Source of the DNA: Syntrophomonadaceae bacterium
Lineage (GTDB): Bacteria > Bacillota > Dethiobacteria > DTU022
NCBI GenBank assembly: GCA_003552365.1
Contig: PUKR01000064.1
Coordinates: 1 to 19,853 of the forward strand
Reading direction: 5' to 3'
Length of the DNA stretch: 19,853 nucleotides
Both the position numbers and the translations under genes were made by a program. Under the pieces are notes generated by a model. It was not told where the DNA came from and ran no database searches. It was given only the letters and a program-made list of their open reading frames with translations. Positions 7,186 to 17,700 of the stretch are shown one piece after another. The first letter of the stretch is position 1. Each line of letters begins with the position of its first letter.

Positions 7186-8085
7186 TTGAACAAGTTACAG
7201 TATAATAGCTGTCAGGAAGAAATTAACCGCTGCAAAAAACTATACAAAGATTTTAAAGATGCGGCGACCTTTATTGACGCGGTATGTGCAGAAGCCGCCA
7301 ATTTTTTTGAGGAAAACCCGGTTACACCGCTTCCGGTGTTGGACGAGGATATGGCAACAACGAGAATTCGGGCCGGGAACTCTCTTGAAATGCACCCCAG
7401 GTTAAAAACTGCAGATGTGGTCAACCTGCTTAAAAGGTTTAATGATGCAGTTATTAAAGCAAATCCCGGGCTTAAAAAGATCATGAAACAAGTAAATGAA
7501 AGCCTGGACAGTTTTCTTGCTAATTCTGCTGATGAAGTTACAAAAGAGGAAATATTTGCTTTGCGAAACTCGCTGATTGAAGAAACAGAGCTTGAACAAG
7601 ATCTGGCCACGTTTCTTTTTTCATTTATGTTAACTTCATTTTACCGGCAGCATTTTAAATCAATCTACGAGGTTTTGCGGACAGACCTTTGGGAAGGGGG
7701 GGATTGTCCTTTATGTGGAGAAATGCCGCATTATGGCCAGCTCAGAGCTGATGATGGTGCAAAACAGCTTGACTGTTGGCTTTGCGGTGTTACGTGGGTA
7801 CATACCCGCATTAAATGTCCGTTTTGTGGTAATACAGAGCGTGAAGACCTGGGCTATTTCACTGTAGAAGGAGATGATAAAGTCCGGGTTAATTACTGCA
7901 AAAAATGCTGCCAGTACTACAAGCTTATTGATGCTCGTAAGTTTCACGCGGATGGTGAGCTTATTCTAGCCATCCACAACCTGGCCTCCCTGACACATGA
8001 TTTGCTGGCGAGGCAGGAAGGTTTTACTCCGGGCTCCCGCCTGGAGTGGGTCAATAGAGATGAGACAACGGACGACCAAGACTAG
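7186..8085 (+). CDS. fdhE: Formate dehydrogenase accessory protein FdhE
   Basis: FdhE-family proteins are cytoplasmic metal-binding chaperones needed to mature exported, Tat-dependent formate dehydrogenases. The 299-residue protein has a helical N-terminal half and a C-terminal half with four CxxC motifs: CPLC (174-177), CWLC (197-200), CPFC (211-214) and CKKC (238-241). This is the family's rubredoxin-like arrangement. After the last motif comes YYKLIDAR, typical of the family, and a helical tail. The start is TTG with AGGAG ten bases upstream. The TAG stop overlaps the ribosome binding site of fdhA1, suggesting translational coupling, and it is the first gene of the operon. Its target is presumably FdhA1, and possibly FdhA2 as well since operon 2 has no fdhE. 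Identity is inferred from CxxC layout and context. Confidence 0.88.
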   Translation: MNKLQYNSCQEEINRCKKLYKDFKDAATFIDAVCAEAANFFEENPVTPLPVLDEDMATTRIRAGNSLEMHPRLKTADVVNLLKRFNDAVIKANPGLKKIMKQVNESLDSFLANSADEVTKEEIFALRNSLIEETELEQDLATFLFSFMLTSFYRQHFKSIYEVLRTDLWEGGDCPLCGEMPHYGQLRADDGAKQLDCWLCGVTWVHTRIKCPFCGNTEREDLGYFTVEGDDKVRVNYCKKCCQYYKLIDARKFHADGELILAIHNLASLTHDLLARQEGFTPGSRLEWVNRDETTDDQD

Positions 8086-8100
8086 GAGGTGGAAGTACTA

Positions 8101-11100
8101 ATGGATTTAACTCGGCGCAGCTTTCTAAAACTAGCCGGTGCAACAGCCGCTGCGGCAACGTTAACCGGTGTTGGCCTGCGTAAGGCCTCTGCGTCAACTG
8201 ATGAGCCACTACGAATCAAGTACACGAAAGAGTATTTTACCGTATGTACTTTTTGCGGAGTAGGCTGTGGAGTAATTTGCAATGTGAGAGATGGAGTTAT
8301 AGTAAATACCGAGGGTGACCCTGACCATCCCATGAACGAAGGGACGTTATGCCCAAAGGGAGTAGCTCACTACAACGTATCGTACATGTTTGATGAAAAA
8401 GGGAAGCCCAAGCCAAACCCAAACAGGTTAACCAAGCCCTTGCGCCGGAAACCCGGGGCAAGTGATTGGGAAGAAATGGAATGGGACGAGGCTCTTGAAG
8501 CTATTGCCAAAAAGTTCAAGGAAACTCGTGATGAAACATTTATTGAACAAGAAAATGGTGTTATGGTAAACCGTACCGATGCAATTAACTGGCTCGGCAG
8601 CGCTTTCTGTAACAACGAGGAAAACTATCTGTTTAAGAAAATCATAAGTAGTTCGGGTATCGTTAATTTTGACCACTGTGCCCGTCTCTGACACTCCTCT
8701 ACGGTCACCGGTCTCGGTGCCACGTTTGGTAGAGGAGTTATGACTAATCACATGATTGACTACAAGAATAGTGATGTTTTAATGAACATCGGTGGCAACA
8801 CCGCAGAAAACCACCCCATCACTATGAAGTGGATAGAAAAAGCACGCGAAGAAAGAGGAGCCAAACTTATTTGCGTTGATCCTCGTTTAACCCGGACCGG
8901 CGCGGTAGCTGATCTATACGTGCCCATTCGCCCGGGCACCAATTGCGCTTACCTGGGCGGTTTAACTGCTTACATACTTGATAACAATCTTTATCATGAA
9001 GAATATGTCAAGCATTACACAAATGCTACCTATCTGGTCAACGAAGACTTTGATTTTGATAACGTAACCGGTCTTTTCTCCGGGGTAGAAGATGATCCTG
9101 ATCGTAATGCTAAAGCATATGACCAAAGCACCTGGCAGTATCAGACTGACGAAGACGGCGAAATCCTCACAGATCCGGATATGCAGGATGAAAACTGTGT
9201 ATTGCAGATCATGAAAAGGTTTTACCAGGCCTACAGCCTGGAAAACATTAGCGAAGTAACCGGGTGCCCGATAGATACTCTGGAAGAATCTTACCGTTTG
9301 TACGCTAGTACAGGTGATCCCGAAAAGGCTGGGAATATGCTTTATGCCATGGGGATAACCCAGTTTTCCCACGGCACTCAGTCAGTACGTTCAGTAGCCG
9401 TGCCGCAGTTGCTGCTTGGCAATATCGGACGTCCGGGCGGCGGGGTAAATGCCCAGCGCGGCCAGTCCAACGTGCAGGGTTGCTGCGACATGGGTATCCT
9501 TTACCACATTTTAACCGGGTATATGCCTGTGCCCCAGCGTGATGCACATCCCAACCTTGATGCCTACAATGAAGCAGTTCCGGAAGGCGGTTACTGGGTA
9601 AACAGGCCCAACTTTATGAACAGCATGTTAACTGCCTGGTGGCCGGAGCAAAGCCTGGATGTAGCTTACCAGTACCTGCCCAAGTTGGATGGAACAGACC
9701 GTTCTCATATCGGGCAGTACTACCGGATGGGCCAAGGTGAAGTTAAGGGAATGATTTGCTGGGCGGACAACCCGGCAGTAAGTGGACCTACATCCGGTGA
9801 TAAACGCAAATATCAGGCTTTGCTTGACTGGATGGTGGTTGTGGATCTATTTGAAAATGAAACAGCAGCTTTCTGGAAGGCTCCCGGAATGAATCCGGCA
9901 GATATTGATACCGATGTCTTCCTGCTTCCCGCTGCTGCTGCTTATGAAAGAAATGGTTCCAAGACGAACAGCAGCCGCTGGATACAGTGGCAGGAAAAAG
10001 TGCAGCAGGCCCCCGGTGAAGCAAAATCGGACCTCTGGATTGCCGATAAATTATTTAAGGCTATCCGGAAAGAATACGAGGAAAACGGGGGCGTATTCCC
10101 GGATCCCATCCTCAATATGAACTGGGATTACGGGGAAGAGGCAGATTCCGGCAAGGTGGCCATGGAGATTAACGGTTACCGTGTTGCAGACGGACAACTG
10201 CTCAGCAGCTTTGGTGATTTAAGAGATGACGGCAGCACCGCCTGTGGTAGCTGGATTTACACCGGGTTTTACAGCGATCCGGACAACCCGGCCACCAAAC
10301 GCCGCATTGCGGAAAAAGAAGGGATTGGCCTGAACTCAGAGTGGACTTTTGCCTGGCCTGCTAACCGGCGCATTGTTTACAACCGCGGCGCTGCAGACCC
10401 GCAGGGCAATCCCTGGAACCCCGAATTCCCGATTTTCAAATGGGTAGACGATCAGTGGGAAATGATGGATGTGCCTGATTTTAATGCAAATATTCCGCCT
10501 GAAGAATCGGCTGAATCAGCATTTATAATGTTGCCGGAAGGTAAGGGGCGGCTTTTTGCCAATGGCCACGGTGGAGCAGGCGGAACCTCAAACGATTCCC
10601 CGATGCCTATCCACTATGAGCCTGCAGAAAGTCCTGTAGACAACCTGTTATACCCGCAGGCTACTTTCAACCCGATCAGCCAGCGCTGGTACCCGGTGGA
10701 AGAACACTTTGGAGAGGTTGAAGACTACCCTTACATTATCTCAACCTACCGGGTCACCGAGCACTACCAAAGTGGCATTATGACCCGAAACATGCCCTGG
10801 CTGGTTGAAACCATGCCGGAACTGTTTATTGAGTTGCATCCATCTTTAGCTGAAGAAAAAGGAATCCAAAACGGTGACATGGTTGAGATAGAAAGCAAAA
10901 GAGGCAAGATTCAGGCAAGAGCTTGTGTTACCAGCAGAATCAAGCCCTACAATGTTAATGGAAATACAATTCACGTGGTAGGGTTACCCTGGCACTGGGG
11001 TTTTATGGGAATGTCTCAGGGAGATGTCACCAATGATTTGGCCCCCTCCATAGGTGATCCCAACAGTACTATTCCTGAGTACAAGGCATTTTTATGCAAC

Positions 11101-11118
11101 GTTAGGAGGGTAGGATAA
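8101..11118 (+). CDS. fdhA: Selenocysteine formate dehydrogenase catalytic subunit, copy 1
   Basis: This subunit oxidises formate to CO2 at a molybdenum (or tungsten) bis-pterin centre. It is one 1005-residue protein read through UGA at 8689-8691 as selenocysteine (residue 197): the context HCARL-U-HSSTVTGLGATFG matches the family active site, with the catalytic His next to Sec. An ordinary ORF call splits it at 8691 and restarts near 8740. The N-terminus TRRSFLKLAGATAAAA is a twin-arginine signal, so it should be exported folded. A [4Fe-4S] cluster is bound by C49, C52, C56 and C84, with the electron-relay Lys86. Length and Sec position closely resemble FdnG-type enzymes. The ATG at 8101 is preferred over an upstream GTG (8089) because AGGAGG (8084-8089) overlaps that GTG. 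Its stop abuts the fdhB1 ATG. A Mo versus W choice cannot be read from sequence. Confidence 0.95.
8693..8738 (+). promoter_or_regulatory. SECIS element of fdhA1
   Basis: Starting two bases after the UGA, ACTCCTCTAC (8693-8702) pairs perfectly with GTAGAGGAGT (8729-8738). The upper helix is GG, a bulged U (8705), then CACCG pairing with CGGTG around the tetraloop GTCT (8711-8714), closed by CC (8720-8721). The G-G-U-C-U apical sequence and the bulged U resemble the E. coli fdhF SECIS, which SelB binds to deliver Sec-tRNA. It lies within the coding frame, as bacterial SECIS elements do. Confidence 0.88.
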
Positions 11119-11904
11119 ATGGCAAATTCAATATGTTTAATTGATCCCGCTAAGTGTATGGGCTGCCGGGGTTGCCAGGTGGCTTGCAAGCAGTGGAACC
11201 AGTTACCTGCTGAACAAACTACCTTTACAGGCACTTATGAGAATCCACCTCGCTTTTCTGCGGATACCTGGCTCAGGGTTGCATTCAGAGAACACGATCT
11301 GGAAGATGGTAATGTGGATTGGTACATGGCTAAACTGGGCTGTATGCACTGCACCGACGCAGCATGTATGCAGGCCTGCCCTGCAGGCGCGATTTACCGC
11401 AGTGATGAAGGGACGGTAAATATAGATGAGGTTAAATGCATTGGCTGCAACTACTGTGTTACTGCCTGTCCTTTTCATGTAATTGGGTTTGATCGCTTAA
11501 CCAACAAGGCTCGGAAGTGCACATTTTGCCATGATCGACTGGTCAACGGAATGGAGCCATCTTGTGCCCAGGCTTGCCCGACAGGAGCAATTACTTTCGG
11601 TGATCGCAGGCAGTTGATAAACAGGGCGGCTACCAGGATGGATCAGCTCAAAGCGGCTGGAAATCCTAACGCCAATATTTACGGTATTGATGAACTTGAT
11701 GGAACGGCGATGCTTTATGTTCTCGCCGATAATCCTGAAAAATATGGTTTACCGGCAGATCCCCAGGTTCCGGTGCAAACCCGGATCTGGAATGCTATCT
11801 TCAAGCCTTTGCGCATCCTTGTTGTAGTTGCTGTTGCCTTTGGTTTATGGGCCAACCGTGCCGAAACCAAAGAGATAGAGCAGGCTAAAAAAGGTGAAAA
11901 GTAA
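11119..11904 (+). CDS. fdhB: Formate dehydrogenase iron-sulfur subunit, copy 1
   Basis: FdhB passes electrons from the catalytic subunit towards the membrane. Four ferredoxin-type [4Fe-4S] motifs are visible: C13-x2-C-x2-C-x3-C23, C75-x2-C-x4-C-x3-C87, C107-x2-C-x2-C-x3-C117, and C134-x2-C...C149-x3-C153, the DMSO reductase/FDH beta-subunit pattern. Residues about 231-246 (ILVVVAVAFGLW) form a single membrane helix after FKPLR, followed by a charged tail. It has no signal peptide of its own, so it is expected to be exported with FdhA1 by the Tat system and anchored by this helix, as in FdnH-type subunits. Its ATG directly follows the fdhA1 stop, and its AGGAGG lies inside the end of fdhA1. 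No cytochrome b gamma subunit follows; rnfC does. Confidence 0.93.
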   Translation: MANSICLIDPAKCMGCRGCQVACKQWNQLPAEQTTFTGTYENPPRFSADTWLRVAFREHDLEDGNVDWYMAKLGCMHCTDAACMQACPAGAIYRSDEGTVNIDEVKCIGCNYCVTACPFHVIGFDRLTNKARKCTFCHDRLVNGMEPSCAQACPTGAITFGDRRQLINRAATRMDQLKAAGNPNANIYGIDELDGTAMLYVLADNPEKYGLPADPQVPVQTRIWNAIFKPLRILVVVAVAFGLWANRAETKEIEQAKKGEK

Positions 11905-11928
11905 TCGATTACCGGGAGGTGATTTTAG

Positions 11929-13248
11929 ATGGAAGTGAAAACATTTCAAGGTGGGGCGCACATACCTCACTTTAAAAGCTATACCGAAGACAAGCCGATA
12001 ACCAGGCTGTCTCCTCCGAAAGAAGTGATTGTTCCCCTTTTACAGCACATGGGAGCTCCCTGTGAGCCGTTGGTCAAGGAAGGAGACAAGGTTGAAATAG
12101 GACAGAAGATCGGTGACTCTGAAGAAACTTTCAGTGCCCCGGTGCATGCCAGCATATCTGGCACCGTGAAAGAAGTCGGTAAGCGGACTGTTCCAACCGG
12201 CGGTGAGGATGACTGCATCGTAATCGAGGCAGATGACGGACCGCAGGAATTCGAGATGAAGCAGATTCGAGATCCGCAAAACATCGATCTCGAAGAATAT
12301 CGCAAGTGTGTCCGCGAAGGCGGTCTGACTGGTATGGGGGGCGCTGCCCTGCCCACCCATGTTCAGGTAAAGTATAATGAACAGGTTGATACTTTGCTGC
12401 TAAACGGTGCTGAGTGCGAGCCCTTCCTCACCTGTGACCACCGGATTATGGTGGAAAAGGCCGAGGAACTGGTCAGGGGCGCTGAATTGATGATGAATAG
12501 CATCGGCGCAAAAAGGACCCTGTTTGGCATTGAAGTAAACAAACCCGATGCCATTGAGGCTGTTAACGAACTGATCAAAGATCGCGATGACATGGAAGTA
12601 GTTTCCCTGGCGGTTAAATATCCCCAGGGCTTTAAGTCGCACCTGATCAAGGCTGCTACCGGCAGGGATGTACCGAGAGGCGCTCGTTCTGCTGAGCTAG
12701 GCTGCATTGTTCGTAATGTGGGCACTACCGTGGCATCTTACGAGGCCTGTGTATACGGCAAGCCTTTGATTGAGAGAGTAGTTACGGTTAGCGGTCCTAA
12801 GGTTACCAAACCCGGCAACTATATTGTCAGGATTGGTTCACCGATAAGCCACATTCTTAAAGAATGCGGGGTAGAAGAGCTCGAAAATCACAAGGTAGTC
12901 ATCGGCGGCCCGATGACAGGGCTGGCCCAGCCGCACCTGGAGGTTCCGGTAGTCAAGAGCTCAACCGGGGTAATTGTCCTGCCGCCGGATATGACCCGGG
13001 AGTGGATGGAATATACGGACTGTGTACGCTGTGACAAATGCGTAGAGCACTGCCCGATGATGCTTTACCCCAACCAGATCAGCATTTATGCCGAAGCTGG
13101 TTTGCATGAAAAGGCTGAAGAATGGGATTTGATGGACTGTATCGAGTGTGGTATCTGCAGTTATGTATGCCCGGCAGCCCGCCCGATCGTGCACTGGGTC
13201 CAAAGAGCAAAACCTGAAATCCAGAAGTTGCAGCGCAGCAGAAAATAA
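11929..13248 (+). CDS. rnfC: RnfC, electron transport complex subunit C
   Basis: RnfC is the cytoplasmic FMN and FeS subunit of the Rnf complex that contacts NAD(H). The 439-residue protein matches the short clostridial form. It has an N-terminal barrel-sandwich domain (FQGGAHIPHFK, then PLLQHMGAPCEPLVKEGD and VHASISGTVKEV), the nucleotide/flavin region GGLTGMGGAALPTH (131-144), NGAECEPFLTCDHR (159-172), an SLBB-like segment, and two [4Fe-4S] motifs, C365-x2-C-x2-C-x3-C375 and C404-x2-C-x2-C-x3-C414. No key residue appears lost. It starts at ATG 11929 with GGGAGGTG upstream, 24 bases after fdhB1, so it is clearly co-transcribed with the formate dehydrogenase genes. The usual neighbours rnfG, E, A and B are missing from the window. 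NADH binding is inferred from the family. Confidence 0.93.
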   Translation: MEVKTFQGGAHIPHFKSYTEDKPITRLSPPKEVIVPLLQHMGAPCEPLVKEGDKVEIGQKIGDSEETFSAPVHASISGTVKEVGKRTVPTGGEDDCIVIEADDGPQEFEMKQIRDPQNIDLEEYRKCVREGGLTGMGGAALPTHVQVKYNEQVDTLLLNGAECEPFLTCDHRIMVEKAEELVRGAELMMNSIGAKRTLFGIEVNKPDAIEAVNELIKDRDDMEVVSLAVKYPQGFKSHLIKAATGRDVPRGARSAELGCIVRNVGTTVASYEACVYGKPLIERVVTVSGPKVTKPGNYIVRIGSPISHILKECGVEELENHKVVIGGPMTGLAQPHLEVPVVKSSTGVIVLPPDMTREWMEYTDCVRCDKCVEHCPMMLYPNQISIYAEAGLHEKAEEWDLMDCIECGICSYVCPAARPIVHWVQRAKPEIQKLQRSRK

Positions 13249-13275
13249 ACCCATGGGGGGAAAAGGAGGAGATAA

Positions 13276-14244
13276 GTGGTGAGTGATACCCAAAAGCTAA
13301 TTATATCGCCGTCACCTCACCTTAAAGCGAAGGATACTGTAGGAAGCGCGATGCGCGATGTATTTATCGCTTTATTACCGGTGGTGGCGGTAGCGATATA
13401 TTTCTATCACGTATATGCAGCATTTTTAATCGGTGTATGCCTGGTTACTGCTGTGCTTACCGAGCTTTTATTCAGGAAGCTCAGCGGTAAGAAGCCCACC
13501 CTGCATGACTGGAGTGCCCTTTTGACCGGGTTGTTTGTAGCATTGCTTTTTACAGCTACTACACCCTGGTGGAAAGCGGCGATTGCAACATTTATAGCGG
13601 TAGGTATAGCCAAGGAACTGATGGGCGGCCTTGGTTGGAACCGGTTCAACCCGGCCTTATTTGGGCGGGTGGCCATGATTTTACTGGCACCGATATTTGC
13701 CTTTGTTGACGACTGGTTTGCACCGCTGGCCACGTATATGGGGTCGGTTGATGTGGCCACCCAGGCTACTCCACTGGCAATGCTTAATGCCGGAATGGAG
13801 ATGCCGCCACTGGGGCAGTTGTTTGCTGCCTTCCCCGGCGGGGCATTGTCGGAAGTATCCCCGCTTGCGCTTTTAATTGGAGCGGCTTACCTGTTTTACA
13901 GGAAGCACATTACCTGGCATATCCCGGCAGCGATGATTGTAACCGTGGCAGTTCTGACTCTTATTGCCGGTGAAAACCCGTTATACCACCTGTTTACCGG
14001 TGGGATGATGATCGGTGCTTTCTTTATGGCTACCGACTGGGTGACCAGTCCTTTTACCGATAGAGGCAAGCTTTTATTTGGCGCCTGCATCGGAATACTG
14101 GTCGTAATCTTTAGAGTTGGCCTTTCGCCCACCGAAGGAGTCGCCTTCTCTATCCTGATCATGAATGCCTTTGTGCCCCTGATCGATAAGGCCATGAAGC
14201 GGCCTTCGTTCAGCGAGCCAAGAAAGCAAACCCAGGCTTCATAA
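13276..14244 (+). CDS. rnfD: RnfD, membrane flavoprotein subunit
   Basis: RnfD is an integral membrane subunit of Rnf that carries covalently bound FMN. The 322-residue protein starts SPHLKAKDTVGSAMRDV, typical of the family, and has many hydrophobic segments consistent with eight to ten membrane helices, plus GGLGWNRFNPALFGRVAMI. The flavinylation motif is D159-V-A-T-Q-A-T165-PL; it fits D-x-x-(S/T)-x-A-T, so Thr165 should carry FMN once modified by an ApbE enzyme, which is not in this window. Near the C-terminus FFMATDWVTSPFTDRGK is conserved. Two GTG codons stand in tandem (13276 and 13279) after AAGGAGG; spacing allows either. It follows rnfC by 27 bases and is the last gene before a strong terminator, so the operon has C and D only. 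Confidence 0.92.
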   Translation: MVSDTQKLIISPSPHLKAKDTVGSAMRDVFIALLPVVAVAIYFYHVYAAFLIGVCLVTAVLTELLFRKLSGKKPTLHDWSALLTGLFVALLFTATTPWWKAAIATFIAVGIAKELMGGLGWNRFNPALFGRVAMILLAPIFAFVDDWFAPLATYMGSVDVATQATPLAMLNAGMEMPPLGQLFAAFPGGALSEVSPLALLIGAAYLFYRKHITWHIPAAMIVTVAVLTLIAGENPLYHLFTGGMMIGAFFMATDWVTSPFTDRGKLLFGACIGILVVIFRVGLSPTEGVAFSILIMNAFVPLIDKAMKRPSFSEPRKQTQAS

Positions 14245-14293
14245 TGAGTCTTAATTATTAAGCTATGGGTAAGGATAACTTAAGGATAACATT

Positions 14294-14325
14294 AACCGGG
14301 AGCTAATAAGCTCCCGGTTTTTTGT
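14294..14325 (+). terminator. Strong intrinsic terminator after rnfD
   Basis: AACCGGGAGCT (14294-14304) and AGCTCCCGGTT (14309-14319) form an 11-base perfect stem with an AATA loop, followed by TTTT. This closes the fdhE-fdhA1-fdhB1-rnfC-rnfD transcript and shows that no further rnf gene follows. Confidence 0.92.
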
Positions 14326-14758
14326 TGACACATCCGGAATGGTAAGATAGCTTGCTGGTGATAATACGTGGCCATGCAAATAACAGCGCCCTTTTAACAA
14401 TAGCATTGAAAATGTAACTTCAGATTAGTCATGATAATTAACAAGGTAACATTATCACATGCTAACCACATAATTCAGAGTGCATTAGTATCATTAGTTT
14501 TGGCATTGTGATATAATATAGAACAGACAGTACAAACATAATATATACAGTATAAGTCTATTAAGGGGAGGCTGTGTAAGCGGATAACATAATTCTAAGA
14601 ACGATAATTTAGAGTACCTATAATACAATTAAAGAACTACATTAAGTATTTAATTTGGCATTGCTAAGTTTATATAGTTATGCTTTAGGATTTGATTACT
14701 TGGTGAGTACTATAAGACAGACAAATATTTTTCAATAACTCAGGAGGTGGATTTATTA
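14326..14758 (+). promoter_or_regulatory. Leader and promoter region of the fdhA2-fdhB2 operon
   Basis: No gene is seen in about 430 AT-rich bases. A TTGACA (14325-14330) with a poor -10 (TAGCTT) and a TATAAT (14512-14517) with a poor -35 are promoter candidates. The 10-mer TTTGGCATTG occurs twice (14499-14508 and 14654-14663), possibly a regulator site. An AAGGGGAGG (near 14562) leads to an immediate stop and codes nothing. If TATAAT is the -10, the untranslated leader is about 235 bases. Confidence 0.45.
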
Positions 14759-17700
14759 ATGAATTTAACACGGCGCAGCTTTCTAAAACTGGCCGGTGCA
14801 ACAGCTGCTGCAGCGACGTTAACCGGTGTTGGCCTGCGCAAGGCTTCTGCGTCTACCGGTGAGCCACTGCGAATTAGGTTTACTAAAGAGATTAATACCA
14901 CCTGTACTTATTGCGGAGTTGGCTGCGGGATTATCTGTAATGTCCGGGACGGTGTTATTGTCAACGCCGAAGGCGACCCGGATCATCCCATTAACGAAGG
15001 GACTCTTTGCAGCAAGGGCGCTTCAATATTCAACATGTCCTATATTTTCGATGAAAAAGGAAAACCCAGGTTAAATCCGAACCGATTAACCAGGGTGCTC
15101 TACAGGGCCCCGGGGGCAAGCGATTACGAGACAGTGGATTGGGACTGGGCTCTGGAAGAGATTGCGAAAAGAATTAAGGATACCCGTGACCGAACCCTGG
15201 TCGAGACAGAAACGGTAAACGGTCAGCAAGTTACTGTTAATCGGACCAATGCTATCAACTGGCTTGGCAGCGCCTGGTGTACAGGTGAAGAAAACTACCT
15301 GTTCCACAAGATGGTCAGGGCTATGGGGGTAATTAATGTCGACCACTGTGCCCGTCTCTGACATTCCGTCACGGTCGCTGGTCTCAGCGCCACGTTCGGA
15401 CGAGGTGTCATGACTAACCATTGGAACGATTATCAGCATTCCGATGTGATCATGGCTATCGGCGGAAACACTGCCGAGAACCACCCCATTTCGATGAAAT
15501 GGATTGAGAAAGCCCGCGAAACCAGGGGAGCGAAACTGATTACTGTAGATCCGCGCTATTGCCGGACTGCTGCCGTATCAGATGTTTACGTTCCACTTCG
15601 GCCCGGCACGAACATTGCATACCTCGGTGGGCTGATCAACTACATTCTTCAAAATAACCGTTATCACGAAGAATATGTCAAGCATTACACCAACGCTTCT
15701 TTCTTGATTGATGAGAACTATGATTTTGATGCACAAACAGGACTCTTTACTGGAGCAGAAGATGATCCAGTACGCAACGCAACCAAGTATAATATGGAAG
15801 ACTGGCAGTACCAGACCGACGATGACGGCGAAATCTTAAAAGATCCCGATCTTGAGGATCCCAACTGTGCTTTCCAGCTTTTGAAAAAGCACTTTGCCCC
15901 GTATAGCATAGAAAACGTGAGTAAAATGACCGGTGCTCCTGAAGATGTGCTGGAAGAATCGTACGAGTTGTTCAGCAGCACCGGAGAAGCCGCCAAAGCA
16001 GGCAATATCTTATATGCCATGGGCATTACCCAGTTTACGCACGGTGCGCAGAACACGCGTGCTATCGCAATTGCCCAGCTTCTTCTCGGCAACATGGGCA
16101 TTGCCGGTGGTGGAGTTAATGCCCAGCGCGGCCAGTCCAATGTGCAGGGCGCAACCGATATGGCCATGCTGTATCATATTATTCCCGGCTACAATCCCAC
16201 ACCGCAGCAAACCCAGCCTACCCTCCAGGATTATCTTGATGCGACTACTCCGGAAGACAACTGGTGGAGCAACAGGCCCAAGTACATCGTAAGTTTGCTG
16301 AAAGCTTTTTACGGAGATAATGCTACTCTGGCTAATGACTATGGTTACGAATGGCTGCCCAAGCTGGACGGCCTTGATCATTCCCACATTCCCGCCTACA
16401 AGTATATGCGTGACGGCGAGGTGGAAGGGCTGATTTGTGTTGCTGACAACCCCCTTGTCGGCGGTTCCAGTTCCAGGGCTAAAATGGATTACCAGAAAAA
16501 CCTGAAGTGGCTGGTTTCCATTGATGTGGTCGAAAATGAAACTGCCGCTTTCTGGAAAGGCCCGGGTATGAACCCGGCTGAAATAGATACAGAGGTTTTC
16601 ATCCTGCCCGCCTGTGCTGCTTATGAGCGCGATGGCGAAAAGGCCAACAGCGGCCGGTGGATCCAGTGGCAGTATAAAGCCCAGGATCCTCCCGGGGATG
16701 CCAAATCCGACCTTTGGATTGTCAATGAAATGTTTAAGAAACTGCAGGCTCTGTATGAAGCAGAAGGTGGTACGGTACCCGAACAGATCACCAGGATGCA
16801 CTGGGATTATGACGATGAAAATGGTGATATTGATATTGTTAAGGTATGCAAAGAAATAAATGGTTATAACACTGTCACCGGTGAACTCGTAACCAACTTC
16901 GTTGGATTAGAGGATGACGGTACAACTGCCTGTGGTAACTGGTTGTACAGCGGGTACTATAACAATCTCGAAAACCCGGCCTGCAAGCGCAGGATCAGGG
17001 AAAAAGAAGGTTTGGGCTTCCACCAGGAATGGGCATTTGCCTGGCCGCTTAACCGGCGCAATGTCTACAACCGTGCTTCCTGCGACCCGGAAGGTAAACC
17101 ATGGAACCCTGACGCTCCCGTTATCTGGTGGGATGAAAACGAGGAAAGATGGGTCGGCAACGACGTGCCCGATATACCCGGAACCTGGACTCTCGAGCAG
17201 TCGACAGAGAACCCGTTCATCATGTTACCGGAGGGAGTAGGCAGGTTGTATTCAATCGGCTACCAGGGTGTCGGAGGATTGCGGTGCGGTCCATTCCCCA
17301 CCCACTATGAACCGGCCGACAGCCCGGTACCCAACCTGCTTTACCCCAACGCTACATACAGCCCGACAAGCCAGCGGTTCTATGAAAACCACACCGTCGA
17401 AACCGACGAAGAACGGGAAAGATATCCGTATGTGGCAACCACTTACCGGCTTGTTGAGCACTACCAGTCGGGTTCAGTTACCCGGAACCAGCCCTGGTTG
17501 AATGAAATGATGCCCGAAATGTTTGTCGAAATCAGCGAAGAGCACGCCGAGGAATTGGGGATTAGTAACGGCGATACAGTGCTGATTGAAAGCCTGAGGC
17601 TCTACAATAACGGTGAACAGGGGCATATTGAAGCTAAAGCCTGTGTTACTAAGAGGATCCAGCCACTGATGATCAACGGTGAGAAAAAGCATATTGTCGG

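Noticed and set aside
8089..8100. GTG start of fdhA1 (and the equivalent GTG at 14747 in fdhA2)
   Set aside because: The GTG is part of the AGGAGGTGG ribosome binding site; the ATG 12 bases later has normal spacing and begins the Tat signal properly.
8740..11118. Separate ORF beginning at MTNHMIDYK, as a gene of its own
   Set aside because: It is in the same frame as the upstream 200-codon ORF, has no ribosome binding site of its own, and the joined protein across UGA matches the full-length selenoprotein; the same holds for 15410-17833.
16010..16801. 263-codon minus-strand frame inside fdhA2
   Set aside because: It is a shadow of the conserved fdhA2 reading frame, with no ribosome binding site or recognisable motif; long antisense frames are common opposite such genes.
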